A DNA stretch of 64,000 nucleotides from Streptomyces sp. NBC_01549 (GCF_026339955.1 NZ_JAPEPW010000001.1:6159001-6223000), one strand, 5' to 3'. Numbered from the stretch's first letter, positions 38,515-47,415 are shown. The notes: a model not told the origin generated them from the sequence alone. A program made the numbers and translations.

Positions 38515-38838
38515 GTGGCTCTTCCGCCCCTTACCCCTGAACAGCGCGCAGCCGCGCTCGAAAAGGCCGCCGCGGCTCGCCGGGAGCGGGCCGAGGTCAA
38601 GAATCGACTCAAGCACTCCGGCGCCTCCCTTCACGAGGTCATCAAGCAGGGTCAGGAGAACGACGTCATCGGCAAGATGAAGGTCTCCGCTCTCCTGGAG
38701 TCCCTGCCGGGCGTGGGCAAGGTCCGCGCCAAGCAGATCATGGAGCGACTCGGTATCTCCGAGAGTCGCCGCGTGCGCGGCCTCGGCTCGAACCAGATCG
38801 CTTCCCTGGAGCGTGAGTTCGGCGGCTCCGGCGCCTGA
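38515..38838 (+). CDS. sihF: Streptomyces integration host factor (sIHF, actinobacterial nucleoid protein)
   Basis: 107 residues from GTG 38515 (ALPPLTPEQRAAALEKAAAARRERAE). The frame is open upstream to 38272, but the conserved family starts here. A long basic N-terminal helix precedes a helix-two-turn-helix domain with LLESLPGVGKVRAKQIMERLGI, which contacts DNA backbone, and a C-terminal GLGSNQIASLEREFG. It is an essential mIHF-type nucleoid-associated protein influencing development and antibiotic production in S. coelicolor. Next to gmk and rpoZ as in mycobacteria. Confidence 0.96.
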   Translation: MALPPLTPEQRAAALEKAAAARRERAEVKNRLKHSGASLHEVIKQGQENDVIGKMKVSALLESLPGVGKVRAKQIMERLGISESRRVRGLGSNQIASLEREFGGSGA

Positions 38839-38875
38839 GTCCTGGGCATACCGGGATTGCTGGAATAATCGCTGC

Positions 38876-39433
38876 ATGAGTGAACGTCCGCGGCTGACCG
38901 TGCTCTCCGGCCCCTCTGGGGTCGGCAAGAGCACGGTCGTCGCTCATATGCGCAAGGAACACCCCGAGGTCTGGCTCTCGGTGTCGGCGACGACCCGCAA
39001 GCCGCGCCCCGGTGAGAAGCACGGAGTCCACTACTTCTTTGTCTCCGACGAGGAGATGGACAAGCTGATCGCCAACGGCGAGCTGCTGGAGTGGGCCGAA
39101 TTCGCCGGCAACCGCTACGGGACGCCGCGTGCCGCCGTCCTTGAGCACCTGGAGTCGGGTGTGCCCGTCCTCCTGGAGATCGACCTCCAGGGTGCGCGGC
39201 AGGTCCGTGAGTCCATGCCGGAGGCCCTGCTCGTGTTCCTGGCTCCGCCCTCCTGGGACGAGCTGGTGCGCAGGCTCACCGGGCGGGGCACCGAGCCGCC
39301 CGAGGTGATCGAGCGCCGCCTGGAGGCGGCCAAGATCGAACTCGCGGCCGAGTCGGAGTTCGATGTCACCCTGGTCAACACCTCCGTCGAGGACGTGGCG
39401 CGTGAGCTGCTAGCCTTGGTAGAAGTTGTTTGA
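38876..39433 (+). CDS. gmk: Guanylate kinase
   Basis: 185 residues from ATG 38876 (MSERPRLTVLSGPSGVGKST). P-loop GPSGVGKST at about 12-20, GMP-binding SVSATTRKPRPGEKHGVHYFF, WAEFAGNRYGT, and a lid with RLTGRGTEPPEVIERRLEAA. It phosphorylates GMP to GDP. A start slightly upstream is possible but less like the family. It is followed by rpoZ after 47 bases. Confidence 0.95.
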   Translation: MSERPRLTVLSGPSGVGKSTVVAHMRKEHPEVWLSVSATTRKPRPGEKHGVHYFFVSDEEMDKLIANGELLEWAEFAGNRYGTPRAAVLEHLESGVPVLLEIDLQGARQVRESMPEALLVFLAPPSWDELVRRLTGRGTEPPEVIERRLEAAKIELAAESEFDVTLVNTSVEDVARELLALVEVV

Positions 39434-39480
39434 TCTTTCAGGTCACTTTTAGGTCATTTCCACCTTTCGGAAGGCAGAGC

Positions 39481-39753
39481 GTGTCCTCTTCCATTACCGC
39501 TCCCGAGGGCATCATCAACCCTCCGATCGACGAGCTCCTCGAGGCCACCGACTCGAAGTACAGCCTCGTGATCTACGCGGCCAAGCGCGCCCGTCAGATC
39601 AACGCGTACTACTCGCAGCTCGGCGAGGGCCTCCTCGAGTACGTCGGTCCGCTCGTCGACACCCACGTCCACGAGAAGCCGCTGTCGATCGCCCTGCGCG
39701 AGATCAACGCGGGTCTGCTGACGTCCGAGGCCGTCGAGGGCCCCGCGCAGTAG
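39481..39753 (+). CDS. rpoZ: RNA polymerase omega subunit
   Basis: 90 residues from GTG 39481 (SSSITAPEGIINPPIDELLEATDSKYSLVIYAAKRARQINAYY). The core omega motif SKYSLVIYAAKRARQIN contacts the beta' subunit. The frame reads upstream to 39430, but that part is the intergenic leader. In S. coelicolor loss of omega affects antibiotic production and morphology. Confidence 0.96.
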   Translation: MSSSITAPEGIINPPIDELLEATDSKYSLVIYAAKRARQINAYYSQLGEGLLEYVGPLVDTHVHEKPLSIALREINAGLLTSEAVEGPAQ

Positions 39754-39844
39754 TCGTTCAATCGCTCATCCCAGGCCCGGCGGCGCGACCGCCGGGCCTG
39801 TGGTGTGTCATGGAGTCGTACGTTTCCGAGCTCGGGGAGAGACG

Positions 39845-41047
39845 GTGGACAAGCCCAAGGTCGTGCTGGGGGTCAGCGGTGGCATCGCCGCGTACAAGGC
39901 CTGTGAGCTGCTGCGCAGGCTGACGGAGTCGGGTCACGACGTGCGCGTCGTCCCCACCGGGTCCGCGCTGCACTTCGTCGGCGCCGCCACCTGGTCCGCG
40001 CTCTCCGGCCACCCCGTCTCCACCGAGGTCTGGTCGGACGTCCACGAGGTCCCGCACGTCCGCATCGGACAGCACGCGGACCTGGTGGTGGTGGCCCCCG
40101 CGACGGCCGACATGCTCGCCAAGGCCGCCCACGGCCTGGCGGACGACCTCCTCACCAACACCCTGCTCACCGCCCGCTGCCCGGTCGTCTTCGCGCCCGC
40201 CATGCACACCGAGATGTGGGAGCACCCGGCCACCCAGGAGAACGTGGCGACGCTGCGCCGGCGCGGCGCCGTCGTCATCGAGCCCGCGGTGGGGCGTCTG
40301 ACCGGCGTCGACACCGGCAAGGGACGGCTGCCCGACCCGGCGGAGATCTTCGAGGTCTGCCGCCGGGTGCTCGCCCGCGGCGTGACCGAGCCCGATCTCG
40401 CCGGCCGCCACGTCGTCGTCAGCGCCGGAGGCACCCGCGAACCGCTCGACCCCGTCCGCTTCCTCGGCAACCGCTCCTCCGGCAAGCAGGGCTACGCCCT
40501 GGCGCGCACGGCGGCCGCGCGGGGCGCCCGGGTCACGCTGATCGCCGCGAACACCGCGCTGCCGGACCCGGCGGGCGTGGACGTGGTGCGGGTCGGGACG
40601 GCCGTGCAGCTGCGCGAGGCGGTCCTCAAGGCGGCCTCGGACGCCGACGCCGTGGTGATGGCGGCGGCGGTGGCGGACTTCCGCCCGGTCTCGTACGCGG
40701 CCGGAAAGATCAAGAAGAAGGACGACCAGGAACCGGAGCCGATCGTTCTGGTCCGCAACCCGGACATCCTCGCGGAGATCTCGGTGGACCGTCCCCGTCC
40801 GGGCCAGGTGGTCGTCGGTTTCGCCGCCGAGACGGACGACGTCCTCGCCAACGGTCGTACGAAGCTGGCGCGCAAGGGGTGCGACCTTCTCGTCGTGAAC
40901 GAGGTGGGGGAGCGCAAGACCTTCGGCGCCGAGGAGAACGAGGCCGTGGTGCTGGGGGCCGACGGCAGCGAGACCCCGGTGCCGTACGGACCCAAGGAGG
41001 CTCTGGCCGAGATGGTGTGGGACCTGGTGGGACGCCGCCTGGTGTGA
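39845..41047 (+). CDS. coaBC: Bifunctional phosphopantothenoylcysteine decarboxylase/synthetase
   Basis: 400 residues from GTG 39845 (MDKPKVVLGVSGGIAAYKACELL). CoaC flavoprotein half (1-180) keeps catalytic H71 in VPHVRIGQHAD. The PAMNxxMW motif of E. coli Dfp reads PAMHTEMW (H121), and the ACGxxGxGRM cysteine position reads TGVDTGKGRL. As I recall, mycobacterial CoaBC has the same form. The CoaB half (from about 185) has VVVSAGGTREPLDPVRFLGNRSSGKQG. It makes 4'-phosphopantetheine for CoA. Confidence 0.94.
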   Translation: MDKPKVVLGVSGGIAAYKACELLRRLTESGHDVRVVPTGSALHFVGAATWSALSGHPVSTEVWSDVHEVPHVRIGQHADLVVVAPATADMLAKAAHGLADDLLTNTLLTARCPVVFAPAMHTEMWEHPATQENVATLRRRGAVVIEPAVGRLTGVDTGKGRLPDPAEIFEVCRRVLARGVTEPDLAGRHVVVSAGGTREPLDPVRFLGNRSSGKQGYALARTAAARGARVTLIAANTALPDPAGVDVVRVGTAVQLREAVLKAASDADAVVMAAAVADFRPVSYAAGKIKKKDDQEPEPIVLVRNPDILAEISVDRPRPGQVVVGFAAETDDVLANGRTKLARKGCDLLVVNEVGERKTFGAEENEAVVLGADGSETPVPYGPKEALAEMVWDLVGRRLV

Positions 41048-41286
41048 GGGTCTCATTAACCCCAGCCGCCGCGTCCATCAGCGTGAAATCGCCCGTGGCG
41101 ACCCTGGTGGAGAAGGATCGTCATGGCGCAGAATGCCCGTGCCGCAGGTCACAGGGCTTCCGAGAAGCGAGACAGGGGGCCTGTGGGCGAGTGCGACCGA
41201 TAAACTGTTCTCGGACGACGCCGAGCGCAGCTCTCGTCCCGTCCACCAATGATCAGCCAGCAGCCGCTGCAACCACAGGGAGCGTT

Positions 41287-42495
41287 GTGTCCCGTCGCCT
41301 GTTCACCTCGGAGTCCGTGACCGAGGGTCACCCCGACAAGATCGCTGACCAGATCAGCGACACCATTCTCGATGCGCTTCTGCGCGAGGACCCGACGTCC
41401 CGGGTCGCCGTGGAGACGCTGATCACGACCGGCCTGGTGCACGTGGCCGGCGAGGTCACGACCAAGGCGTACGCGCCGATCGCCCAGCTGGTCCGCGACA
41501 AGATCCTGGAGATCGGTTACGACTCGTCGAAGAAGGGCTTCGACGGAGCTTCCTGTGGTGTCTCGGTGTCGATCGGCTCGCAGTCGCCCGACATCGCGCA
41601 GGGTGTCGACACGGCGTACGAGAGCCGGGTCGAGGGCGACGAGGACGAGCTCGACAAGCAGGGCGCAGGCGACCAGGGTCTGATGTTCGGGTACGCGACG
41701 GACGAGACCCCGAACCTGATGCCGCTCCCGATCCACCTCGCGCACAAGCTCTCGCGCAGGCTGTCCGAGGTCCGCAAGAACGGGACCATCCCGTACCTGC
41801 GCCCCGACGGCAAGACCCAGGTCACCATCGAGTACGACGGCGACAAGGCGGTCCGTCTGGACACCGTCGTCGTCTCCTCGCAGCACGCGTCGGACATCGA
41901 CCTCGACTCCCTCCTCGCACCCGACATCCGCGAGTTCGTGGTCGAGCCGGAGCTCAAGGCCCTTCTCGACGACGGCATCAAGCTGGAGACCGAGGGCTAC
42001 CGCCTCCTGGTGAACCCGACCGGCCGCTTCGAGATCGGCGGCCCGATGGGCGACGCCGGCCTCACCGGCCGCAAGATCATCATCGACACGTACGGCGGCA
42101 TGGCCCGCCACGGCGGCGGCGCTTTCTCGGGCAAGGACCCGTCCAAGGTCGACCGCTCCGCCGCCTATGCCATGCGCTGGGTCGCCAAGAACGTCGTCGC
42201 CGCGGGCCTCGCGTCCCGCTGTGAGGTCCAGGTCGCCTACGCCATCGGCAAGGCCGAGCCCGTCGGCCTCTTCGTCGAGACCTTCGGCACCGCCAAGGTC
42301 GACGCCGAGAAGATCGAGACCGCCATCGCCGAGGTCTTCGACCTCCGCCCGGCGGCCATCATCCGCGACCTCGACCTGCTGCGCCCGATCTACTCCCAGA
42401 CGGCCGCCTACGGCCACTTCGGCCGCGAGCTGCCCGACTTCACATGGGAGCGCACGGACCGCGTGGAGTCCCTGCGCAAGGCTGTCGGTCTGTAA
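41287..42495 (+). CDS. metK: S-adenosylmethionine synthetase
   Basis: 402 residues from GTG 41287 (MSRRLFTSESVTEGHPDKIADQ); the same frame continues upstream but as a coaBC shadow. Signature motifs GHPDKIADQISDT, GAGDQGLMFGYA and GGGAFSGKDPSKVDRS are intact. It makes SAM from ATP and methionine; SAM level affects antibiotic production in Streptomyces. The 239-base leader was checked for S-box/SAM motifs and shows none I can recognise. A strong terminator follows. Confidence 0.97.
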   Translation: MSRRLFTSESVTEGHPDKIADQISDTILDALLREDPTSRVAVETLITTGLVHVAGEVTTKAYAPIAQLVRDKILEIGYDSSKKGFDGASCGVSVSIGSQSPDIAQGVDTAYESRVEGDEDELDKQGAGDQGLMFGYATDETPNLMPLPIHLAHKLSRRLSEVRKNGTIPYLRPDGKTQVTIEYDGDKAVRLDTVVVSSQHASDIDLDSLLAPDIREFVVEPELKALLDDGIKLETEGYRLLVNPTGRFEIGGPMGDAGLTGRKIIIDTYGGMARHGGGAFSGKDPSKVDRSAAYAMRWVAKNVVAAGLASRCEVQVAYAIGKAEPVGLFVETFGTAKVDAEKIETAIAEVFDLRPAAIIRDLDLLRPIYSQTAAYGHFGRELPDFTWERTDRVESLRKAVGL

Positions 42496-42508
42496 GGGAA
42501 CGCTTGTG

Positions 42509-42550
42509 CGGTGAGGCCCGGTATCCCTTCGGGGGTGCCGGGCCTCACCG
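42509..42550 (+). terminator. metK terminator, 19-bp stem with UUCG tetraloop
   Basis: 42509-42527 pairs with 42532-42550 (two G-U pairs, the rest Watson-Crick) and is capped by C(UUCG)G. It starts 13 bases after the metK stop and is followed by ttt. This is the most canonical terminator in the window. Confidence 0.92.
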
Positions 42551-42967
42551 TTTCCCAGGGCGCGTGGTGGTGTCAGTGGGGTTGGCAACTGTTCGTTGGG
42601 GAGCGTGCGTGAGGCCGTTTAGCTCGATCGTGTGATGGTCGGCTTCCGGGCTTCCGGGCTTGCGGCGCCCTGGGCCGATCGGGTTAACGTGATCGTGCGA
42701 TCTGGGACGCCGGGTACGGTGCCAGTGTGCGAGGCCCCTGCTCCACCGGAGTGATGGTTCAGGGCCTCCCCGTCGCCTCTGGCCGTATCCACATGGCCAG
42801 GTGGCGCAGGGAACTGGCCTCTCGGGATCGGACCACGCACAGGATGCGTGTCGCCGCCTCGGGGTTGAGTACGTCGGGGACCAGTGCGCCCAAGACCGTT
42901 CGGGGCGTGCGGCTGAGCGGGCTCACTCCTGCTCAGTCCAAAGGAACGGTCTGGTAGGAATGTTGCT
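42551..42967. other. Non-coding region between metK and priA
   Basis: About 417 bases without a convincing gene. A 76-codon frame at 42727-42957 has low-complexity composition and no family likeness. A short direct repeat ggcttccg (twice at about 42640-42660) is seen. The base composition is lower in GC than the flanking genes. It could be a decayed gene or an unrecognised regulatory region for priA. Confidence 0.4.
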
Positions 42968-45115
42968 GTGAGCAGCGCGAACGGGTGGGGTGAGGGTGGC
43001 GCGGAGGGTGCGCCGCCCGAGCAGCTTGCGTTGATTCGGGAAGGCGTCCGGCAGGCCAGGGCGCCCAAGGCGAAGCCGCGGACGTGGCGGGGGGCGAAGC
43101 TCGCCAAGGAGCTGCCTGTCGCGCGGGTCCTCGTCGACAAGGGTGTGCTGCACCTTGACCGGTATTTCGACTACGCCGTGCCCGAGGAGCTGGACACCGA
43201 GGCGCAGCCGGGCGTGCGGGTTCGGGTGCGGTTCGGGGCCGGGCGACATCGGGTGCGGGAGGGCCGCCGTGAGGGCGGAGGGCTGATCGACGGGTTTCTC
43301 GTCGAGCGGCTCGCCGAGTCCGACTATGCGGGGCCGCTCGCCGCGCTCGCCCAGGTCGTGTCGCCCGAGCCCGTGCTCGGGCCCGAGCTGCTGGGACTCG
43401 CGCGCGCCGTCGCCGATCGGTACGCGGGGAGCCTCGCGGACGTGCTGCAGCTCGCCGTCCCGCCGCGCAACGCGCGAGCCGAGCAGAAGCCCTCGCCCGC
43501 GCCGCTCGCTCCGCCCGGCGCGCCCGACACGGCCTCCTGGACCCGTTACGGGCGGGGGGCGTCCTTTCTCGAGTCGCTCGCCGCGGGCGGGGCACCGCGG
43601 GCCGTGTGGAACGCGTTGCCGGGGCCCGGCTGGGCCGAGGAGATCGCCAGAGCCGTGGGTGCGACGCTCGCCTCGGGGCGTGGCGCGCTTGTCGTCGTGC
43701 CGGACGGCCGGGCCGTCGCTCGGGTCGACGCCGCGCTGTCCTCCGTGCTGGGCGAGGGGCAGCACGCGGTGCTCACGGCCGAGGCCGGGCCCGAGAAGCG
43801 GTACCGGGAGTGGCTGGCCGTGCGGCGTGGGTCCGTACGGGCCGTCGTGGGGACCCGGGCCGCCATGTTCGCGCCGGTACGGGACCTGGGCCTTGTCGTC
43901 ATCTGGGACGACGGCGACGACAGCCACAGCGAGCAGCACGCGCCGCAGCCGCATGCGCGAGAAGTGCTGCTGCTGCGGGCCGCCCATGACAAGTGCGCCT
44001 TTCTGCTGGGGAGTTGGGGCTGCACCGTCGAGGCCGCACAGCTGGTCGAGAGCGGGTGGGCGCTGCCGCTGGTCGCCGAGCGGGAACAGGTGCGGGCGAG
44101 CGCGCCGCTCGTGCGGACCGTGGGGGACGGGGATCTCGCACGGGACGAGGCGGCGCGGGCCGCCCGCCTGCCGAGCCTCGCCTGGCAGGCGGTGAGGGAC
44201 GGACTGCGGCAAGGGCCCGTACTGGTGCAGGTGCCGCGGCGTGGGTACGTGCCGCGGATGGCCTGTGCGCAGTGCCGGGCTCCGGCTCGCTGCCGGCACT
44301 GCGCGGGACCGTTGGAGGCGCGAGACGCCGGGGCGCTGCTGTGTACGTGGTGCGGACGCGACGAGGCGGCCTGGCACTGTCCCGAGTGCGGTGGTTTCCG
44401 GCTACGGGCCCAGGTCGTGGGCGCGCGGCGGACCGCGGAGGAGCTGGGGCGGGCGTTTCCGGCCGTGCCCGTGCGGACGTCGGGGCGCGAGCAGGTGCTC
44501 GACACGGTGCCGGGAGCGCCCGCGCTCGTCGTGAGCACGCCGGGGGCCGAGCCCGTCGCGGAGGGCGGGTACGCGGCCGCGTTGCTGCTCGACGGCTGGG
44601 CGATGGTGTCGCGGCCCGATCTACGAGCCGGCGAGGACGCGCTGCGACGGTGGATCGGCGCGGCGGCGCTGGTGCGCGGGCAGGGGGCGGGGGGCACGGT
44701 CGTGGTCGTCGCGGAGCCGACCCTGCGGCCCGTGCAGGCGCTCGTACGGTGGGATCCCGTCGGACACGCGGTGCGGGAGCTCGCCGAGCGGGCCGAGCTG
44801 GGCTTTCCGCCGGTTTCCCGGATGGCGGCCGTGTCCGGTACGGCGGAGGCGCTCGCCGGGTTTCTCGCAGTGGTCGAGCTTCCGGGCGATGCGGAGGTGC
44901 TCGGGCCGGTGCCGCTGCCCGTCACGCATGCCGGGGGACCGCGCCGGGTGGGGGCGCCGCCGCCAGGGGAGCGGTGGGAGCGGGCGCTGGTCCGGGTGCC
45001 GCCGGGGAGCGGGGCGGCGTTGGCGGCCGCGCTGAAGGCCGCGCAGGCGGCACGGATGGCACGGGGCGGGAGTGAGCCCGTACGGATTCGGATCGATCCG
45101 CCGGACATCGGCTGA
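42968..45115 (+). CDS. priA: PriA-like primosomal protein lacking helicase motifs
   Basis: 715 residues. The N-terminal 3'BD-like domain (VARVLVDKGVLHLDRYFDYAVPEEL) and GTRAAMFAP are PriA-like. All eight zinc-binding cysteines are present (CAQC, CRHC, CTWC, CPEC, about 427-470). But Walker A is replaced by ALPGPGWAE (216-224) and the DEEH box by WDDGDDSH (313-320). Actinobacterial PriA proteins are annotated as having no detectable helicase domains, and this one agrees. It would act as a non-motor replication-restart factor. Preceded by the sIHF-gmk-rpoZ-coaBC-metK run. Confidence 0.9.
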   Translation: MSSANGWGEGGAEGAPPEQLALIREGVRQARAPKAKPRTWRGAKLAKELPVARVLVDKGVLHLDRYFDYAVPEELDTEAQPGVRVRVRFGAGRHRVREGRREGGGLIDGFLVERLAESDYAGPLAALAQVVSPEPVLGPELLGLARAVADRYAGSLADVLQLAVPPRNARAEQKPSPAPLAPPGAPDTASWTRYGRGASFLESLAAGGAPRAVWNALPGPGWAEEIARAVGATLASGRGALVVVPDGRAVARVDAALSSVLGEGQHAVLTAEAGPEKRYREWLAVRRGSVRAVVGTRAAMFAPVRDLGLVVIWDDGDDSHSEQHAPQPHAREVLLLRAAHDKCAFLLGSWGCTVEAAQLVESGWALPLVAEREQVRASAPLVRTVGDGDLARDEAARAARLPSLAWQAVRDGLRQGPVLVQVPRRGYVPRMACAQCRAPARCRHCAGPLEARDAGALLCTWCGRDEAAWHCPECGGFRLRAQVVGARRTAEELGRAFPAVPVRTSGREQVLDTVPGAPALVVSTPGAEPVAEGGYAAALLLDGWAMVSRPDLRAGEDALRRWIGAAALVRGQGAGGTVVVVAEPTLRPVQALVRWDPVGHAVRELAERAELGFPPVSRMAAVSGTAEALAGFLAVVELPGDAEVLGPVPLPVTHAGGPRRVGAPPPGERWERALVRVPPGSGAALAAALKAAQAARMARGGSEPVRIRIDPPDIG

Positions 45116-45148
45116 CGATTGCCATCAGGGGGACGAGTTCGCATCCCC

Positions 45149-45192
45149 ACCTGGGTTGCCCCTGCCCGGGACCTGGGTTGCCCCGACCTGGG
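45149..45192. repeat. Short direct repeats after priA
   Basis: acctgggttgcccc occurs at 45149-45162 and 45171-45184 (22-base period), with a third partial acctggg at 45186-45192. It lies in the convergent gap between priA and the HTH gene. Possibly a remnant of slippage; no role is evident. Confidence 0.7.
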
Positions 45193-45238
45193 CCGCCTCC
45201 CGGCTTGGACGATACCGGGAGGCAGGCGAGAGGTGGGG

Positions 45239-45781
45239 TCAGCCGTTGCGGGGGCCCGGGAACGCCGTGGGCCTGACCTCGTCGCGCAGGGTGGGGCTGC
45301 CCGAGGTCGGCTGGGTCGGCATGGAGCGGGCGGCGGGGACCGTCGGCACCGTGGCGATGCCCGTGTTGACGGAGACCGTGCGGGTGCCCGAGGTCTCCGT
45401 GGAGCGCTCGGCCTCGGCCGCGGCCTGGGCGGCGGCGCGGCGGGCGCCGTAGCGGCGGTGCACCGCCTGCTTGGTGACCCCGAGGGCGGAGCCCACCGCG
45501 TCCCAGGAGAAGCCCAGTGAGCGGTCGAAGTCCACGGCGGCCGTGACCAGGGTCTCGACGCTGTCGCGCAATTCCTGGGCGAGGCGGACGGTCGGGGCGG
45601 GGGCGCGTCCGTAGACGACGAAGCCCGCGGAGGGGCCGGAGCGGCGCGGACGGTAGACGTTGCCCAGTTGGGCGGTGAGCGTGCGCAGTGCGTCCACCTG
45701 CCGGCGGACCCGCTCGATGTCCCGCACCAGCAAGTGCAGGCTGGCCCGAGCCTGGGCGTCGTGGGTTGCGTGGTCGGCCAT
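45239..45781 (-). CDS. Small helix-turn-helix DNA-binding protein
   Basis: 180 residues from ATG 45781 (MADHATHDAQARASLHLLVRDIERVRRQ). The frame is open far upstream on this strand, but that is the fmt antisense. A helical N-terminus is followed by an HTH segment at about 105-130 (LGFSWDAVGSALGVTKQAVHRRYG) of the kind seen in actinobacterial sigma-like or Rv-type HTH proteins. The Ala/Thr/Ser/Pro tail is disordered. Regulatory targets are unknown. It is divergent from fmt with about 340 bases between. Confidence 0.8.
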   Translation of the reverse strand: MADHATHDAQARASLHLLVRDIERVRRQVDALRTLTAQLGNVYRPRRSGPSAGFVVYGRAPAPTVRLAQELRDSVETLVTAAVDFDRSLGFSWDAVGSALGVTKQAVHRRYGARRAAAQAAAEAERSTETSGTRTVSVNTGIATVPTVPAARSMPTQPTSGSPTLRDEVRPTAFPGPRNG

Positions 45782-46118
45782 GAACAAGCCTCTCGAACCG
45801 GCGTTGAAAAGGATCGGGCCGCGATCGCGGCCCGATGTGGTCAACTCTCTCTTGACCAACGCGTTTGCGGGTGAGTGGTCACGCTGCGGGGGCGTAAGGG
45901 CATATGCACAGGGCGCGTCCGGGGGCGTACGCCCCCGTCGCGCCGTTGTCTCGCCTCGGCCTTCGGCGTGTGTGCGGGTGTTCGACCCGCACCCCGTCAA
46001 ACCCCCGAGCCGCCGGGCCGCCGCGCCGCATAGACTGGTGCGCTGCCCCGTACCCCGTCCGGACCGGCGGGTGTGCAGGGTCCTGAAGCGTTCCCGCCCG
46101 AGAGGCCAGCCGCCACCC

Positions 46119-47051
46119 ATGAAGCTCGTCTTCGCAGGTACCCCCGAGGTCGCCGTTCCCGCACTGGACGCCTTGATCGCCTCCGGGCGGCACGAGGTGG
46201 CCGCCGTGGTCACACGGCCCGACGCCCCGGCCGGCCGGGGACGGCGGCTCGTCGCGAGTCCGGTCGCCGAGCGGGCGGAGGAGGCCGGCATCGAGGTGCT
46301 GAAGCCGGTGAAGCCCCGGGACGAGGACTTTCTGGCCCGGCTGAGGGAGATCGGGCCCGACGCGTGTCCCGTGGTGGCGTACGGGGCGCTGCTGCCGCGG
46401 GTCGCCCTCGACGTGCCCGCCCACGGGTGGGTCAATCTGCACTTCTCCCTGCTGCCCGCCTGGCGCGGCGCCGCCCCCGTGCAGCACGCGATCATGGCGG
46501 GGGACGAGATCACCGGTGCCTCCACCTTCCTCATCGAGGAAGGCCTCGACTCGGGGCCCGTGTACGGGACGGTCACCGAGGAGATCCGGCGCACCGACAC
46601 CAGCGGGGACCTGCTCACCCGGCTCGCGTTCGCCGGCGCCGGGCTGCTCGTCGCGACCATGGACGGTATCGAGGACGGCACCCTGAAGGCCGTGCCGCAG
46701 CCTGCGGACGGCGTCAGCCTGGCGCCGAAGATCAGCGTCGAGAACGCCCATGTCGACTGGTCCGCACCCGCGCTGCGCGTCGACCGGATGGTGCGCGGGT
46801 GCACGCCCGCGCCCGGCGCCTGGACCGTCTTCCGTGGCGAGCGGCTCAAACTCATCCACGCGACACCCGTGCCCGAGCGCACCGACCTCGCCCCGGGCGA
46901 GCTGTCCGTGGCCAAGAACAACGTGTACGCCGGGACCGGCTCGTACGCCGTCGAGCTGCTCTGGGTCCAAGCCCAGGGCAAGAAGCCGATGCGCGCCGCC
47001 GACTGGGCGCGCGGGGTGCGCATCGCCTCAGGGGAGCGGCTCGGAGCCTGA
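46119..47051 (+). CDS. fmt: Methionyl-tRNA formyltransferase
   Basis: 310 residues from ATG 46119 (MKLVFAGTPEVAVPALDALIASG). The formyl transfer domain has VNLHFSLLPAWRGAAPVQHAI with the conserved Asn/His and the Asp in FLIEEGLDSGPVY. The C-terminal OB domain (from about 210) carries RVDRMVRGCTPAPGAWT. It formylates initiator Met-tRNA. Usually followed directly by rsmB; here a 364-base gap with gene scraps intervenes. Confidence 0.96.
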   Translation: MKLVFAGTPEVAVPALDALIASGRHEVAAVVTRPDAPAGRGRRLVASPVAERAEEAGIEVLKPVKPRDEDFLARLREIGPDACPVVAYGALLPRVALDVPAHGWVNLHFSLLPAWRGAAPVQHAIMAGDEITGASTFLIEEGLDSGPVYGTVTEEIRRTDTSGDLLTRLAFAGAGLLVATMDGIEDGTLKAVPQPADGVSLAPKISVENAHVDWSAPALRVDRMVRGCTPAPGAWTVFRGERLKLIHATPVPERTDLAPGELSVAKNNVYAGTGSYAVELLWVQAQGKKPMRAADWARGVRIASGERLGA

Positions 47052-47183
47052 CACCCGGTCGTACAAGGCGTGTGCGCGCAGCACCCGCCCGCTCTTCGGG
47101 CCGACCCCGCCGTCCACCGTGAGACCGGCCCCGTAGTACTCGTGGCAGTACGTGAAGTTGACGCACCGTCCGGGATGTGGCGG
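47028..47183 (-). pseudogene. Possible remnant of a peptidoglycan-binding-like protein
   Basis: On the minus strand a 51-codon frame between stops reads ...CVNFTYCHEYYGAGL, then TVDGGVGPKSGRVLRAHALYD, ending inside the 3' end of fmt. GLTVDGGVGPKS resembles the GLxVDGxxGPKT core of PG_binding_1 domains. No start codon or upstream domain survives. The match is short and made by eye. Confidence 0.3.
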
Positions 47184-47246
47184 CTACGCTGCGCCGCCGT
47201 ACCTGGCCCTGCCGACCTCGGCCACCTGGCGGCGGGACGACCGTAG

Positions 47247-47320
47247 GAGATGGAGATCGCGTACCGCCTCCGCATCGGCGAGGCCACCGTCAAGACCCAT
47301 CTCAACCGCGGCGGCGGGCG
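47247..47320 (+). pseudogene. Decayed fragment of a LuxR-type HTH (response regulator C-terminus)
   Basis: After an in-frame stop at 47244-47246, the frame encodes EMEIAYRLRIGEATVKTHL followed by NR. That is a very good match to the recognition-helix region of NarL/LuxR response regulators (typically EIAxRLxIGExTVKTHVNR). The frame then degenerates into unrelated sequence. Upstream receiver domain and downstream helix are missing. Confidence 0.6.
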
Positions 47321-47415
47321 ACGGCCGGAAGGCGCACGCGGTCGCCAGGTCGGCGATGTCTGTCCGGACGTAGGCTTGAGGGGTCGAACCATCCAGGATC
47401 CGGAGCACCTTTTTC

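Noticed and set aside
41048..41286. Possible SAM riboswitch upstream of metK
   Set aside because: No SAM-I, SAM-II or SAM-IV core motifs or pairing pattern could be found in the 239-base leader.
42727..42957. 76-codon frame before priA
   Set aside because: Composition resembles random GC-rich sequence, with no ribosome-binding site or family likeness.
45149..45192. CRISPR-like short repeats
   Set aside because: Only two full 14-base copies with an 8-base spacer; no array or cas genes.
45782..47392. Long upstream extension of the small HTH gene on the minus strand
   Set aside because: Lies antisense to fmt; conserved-looking protein begins at MADHATHDAQ, 45781.
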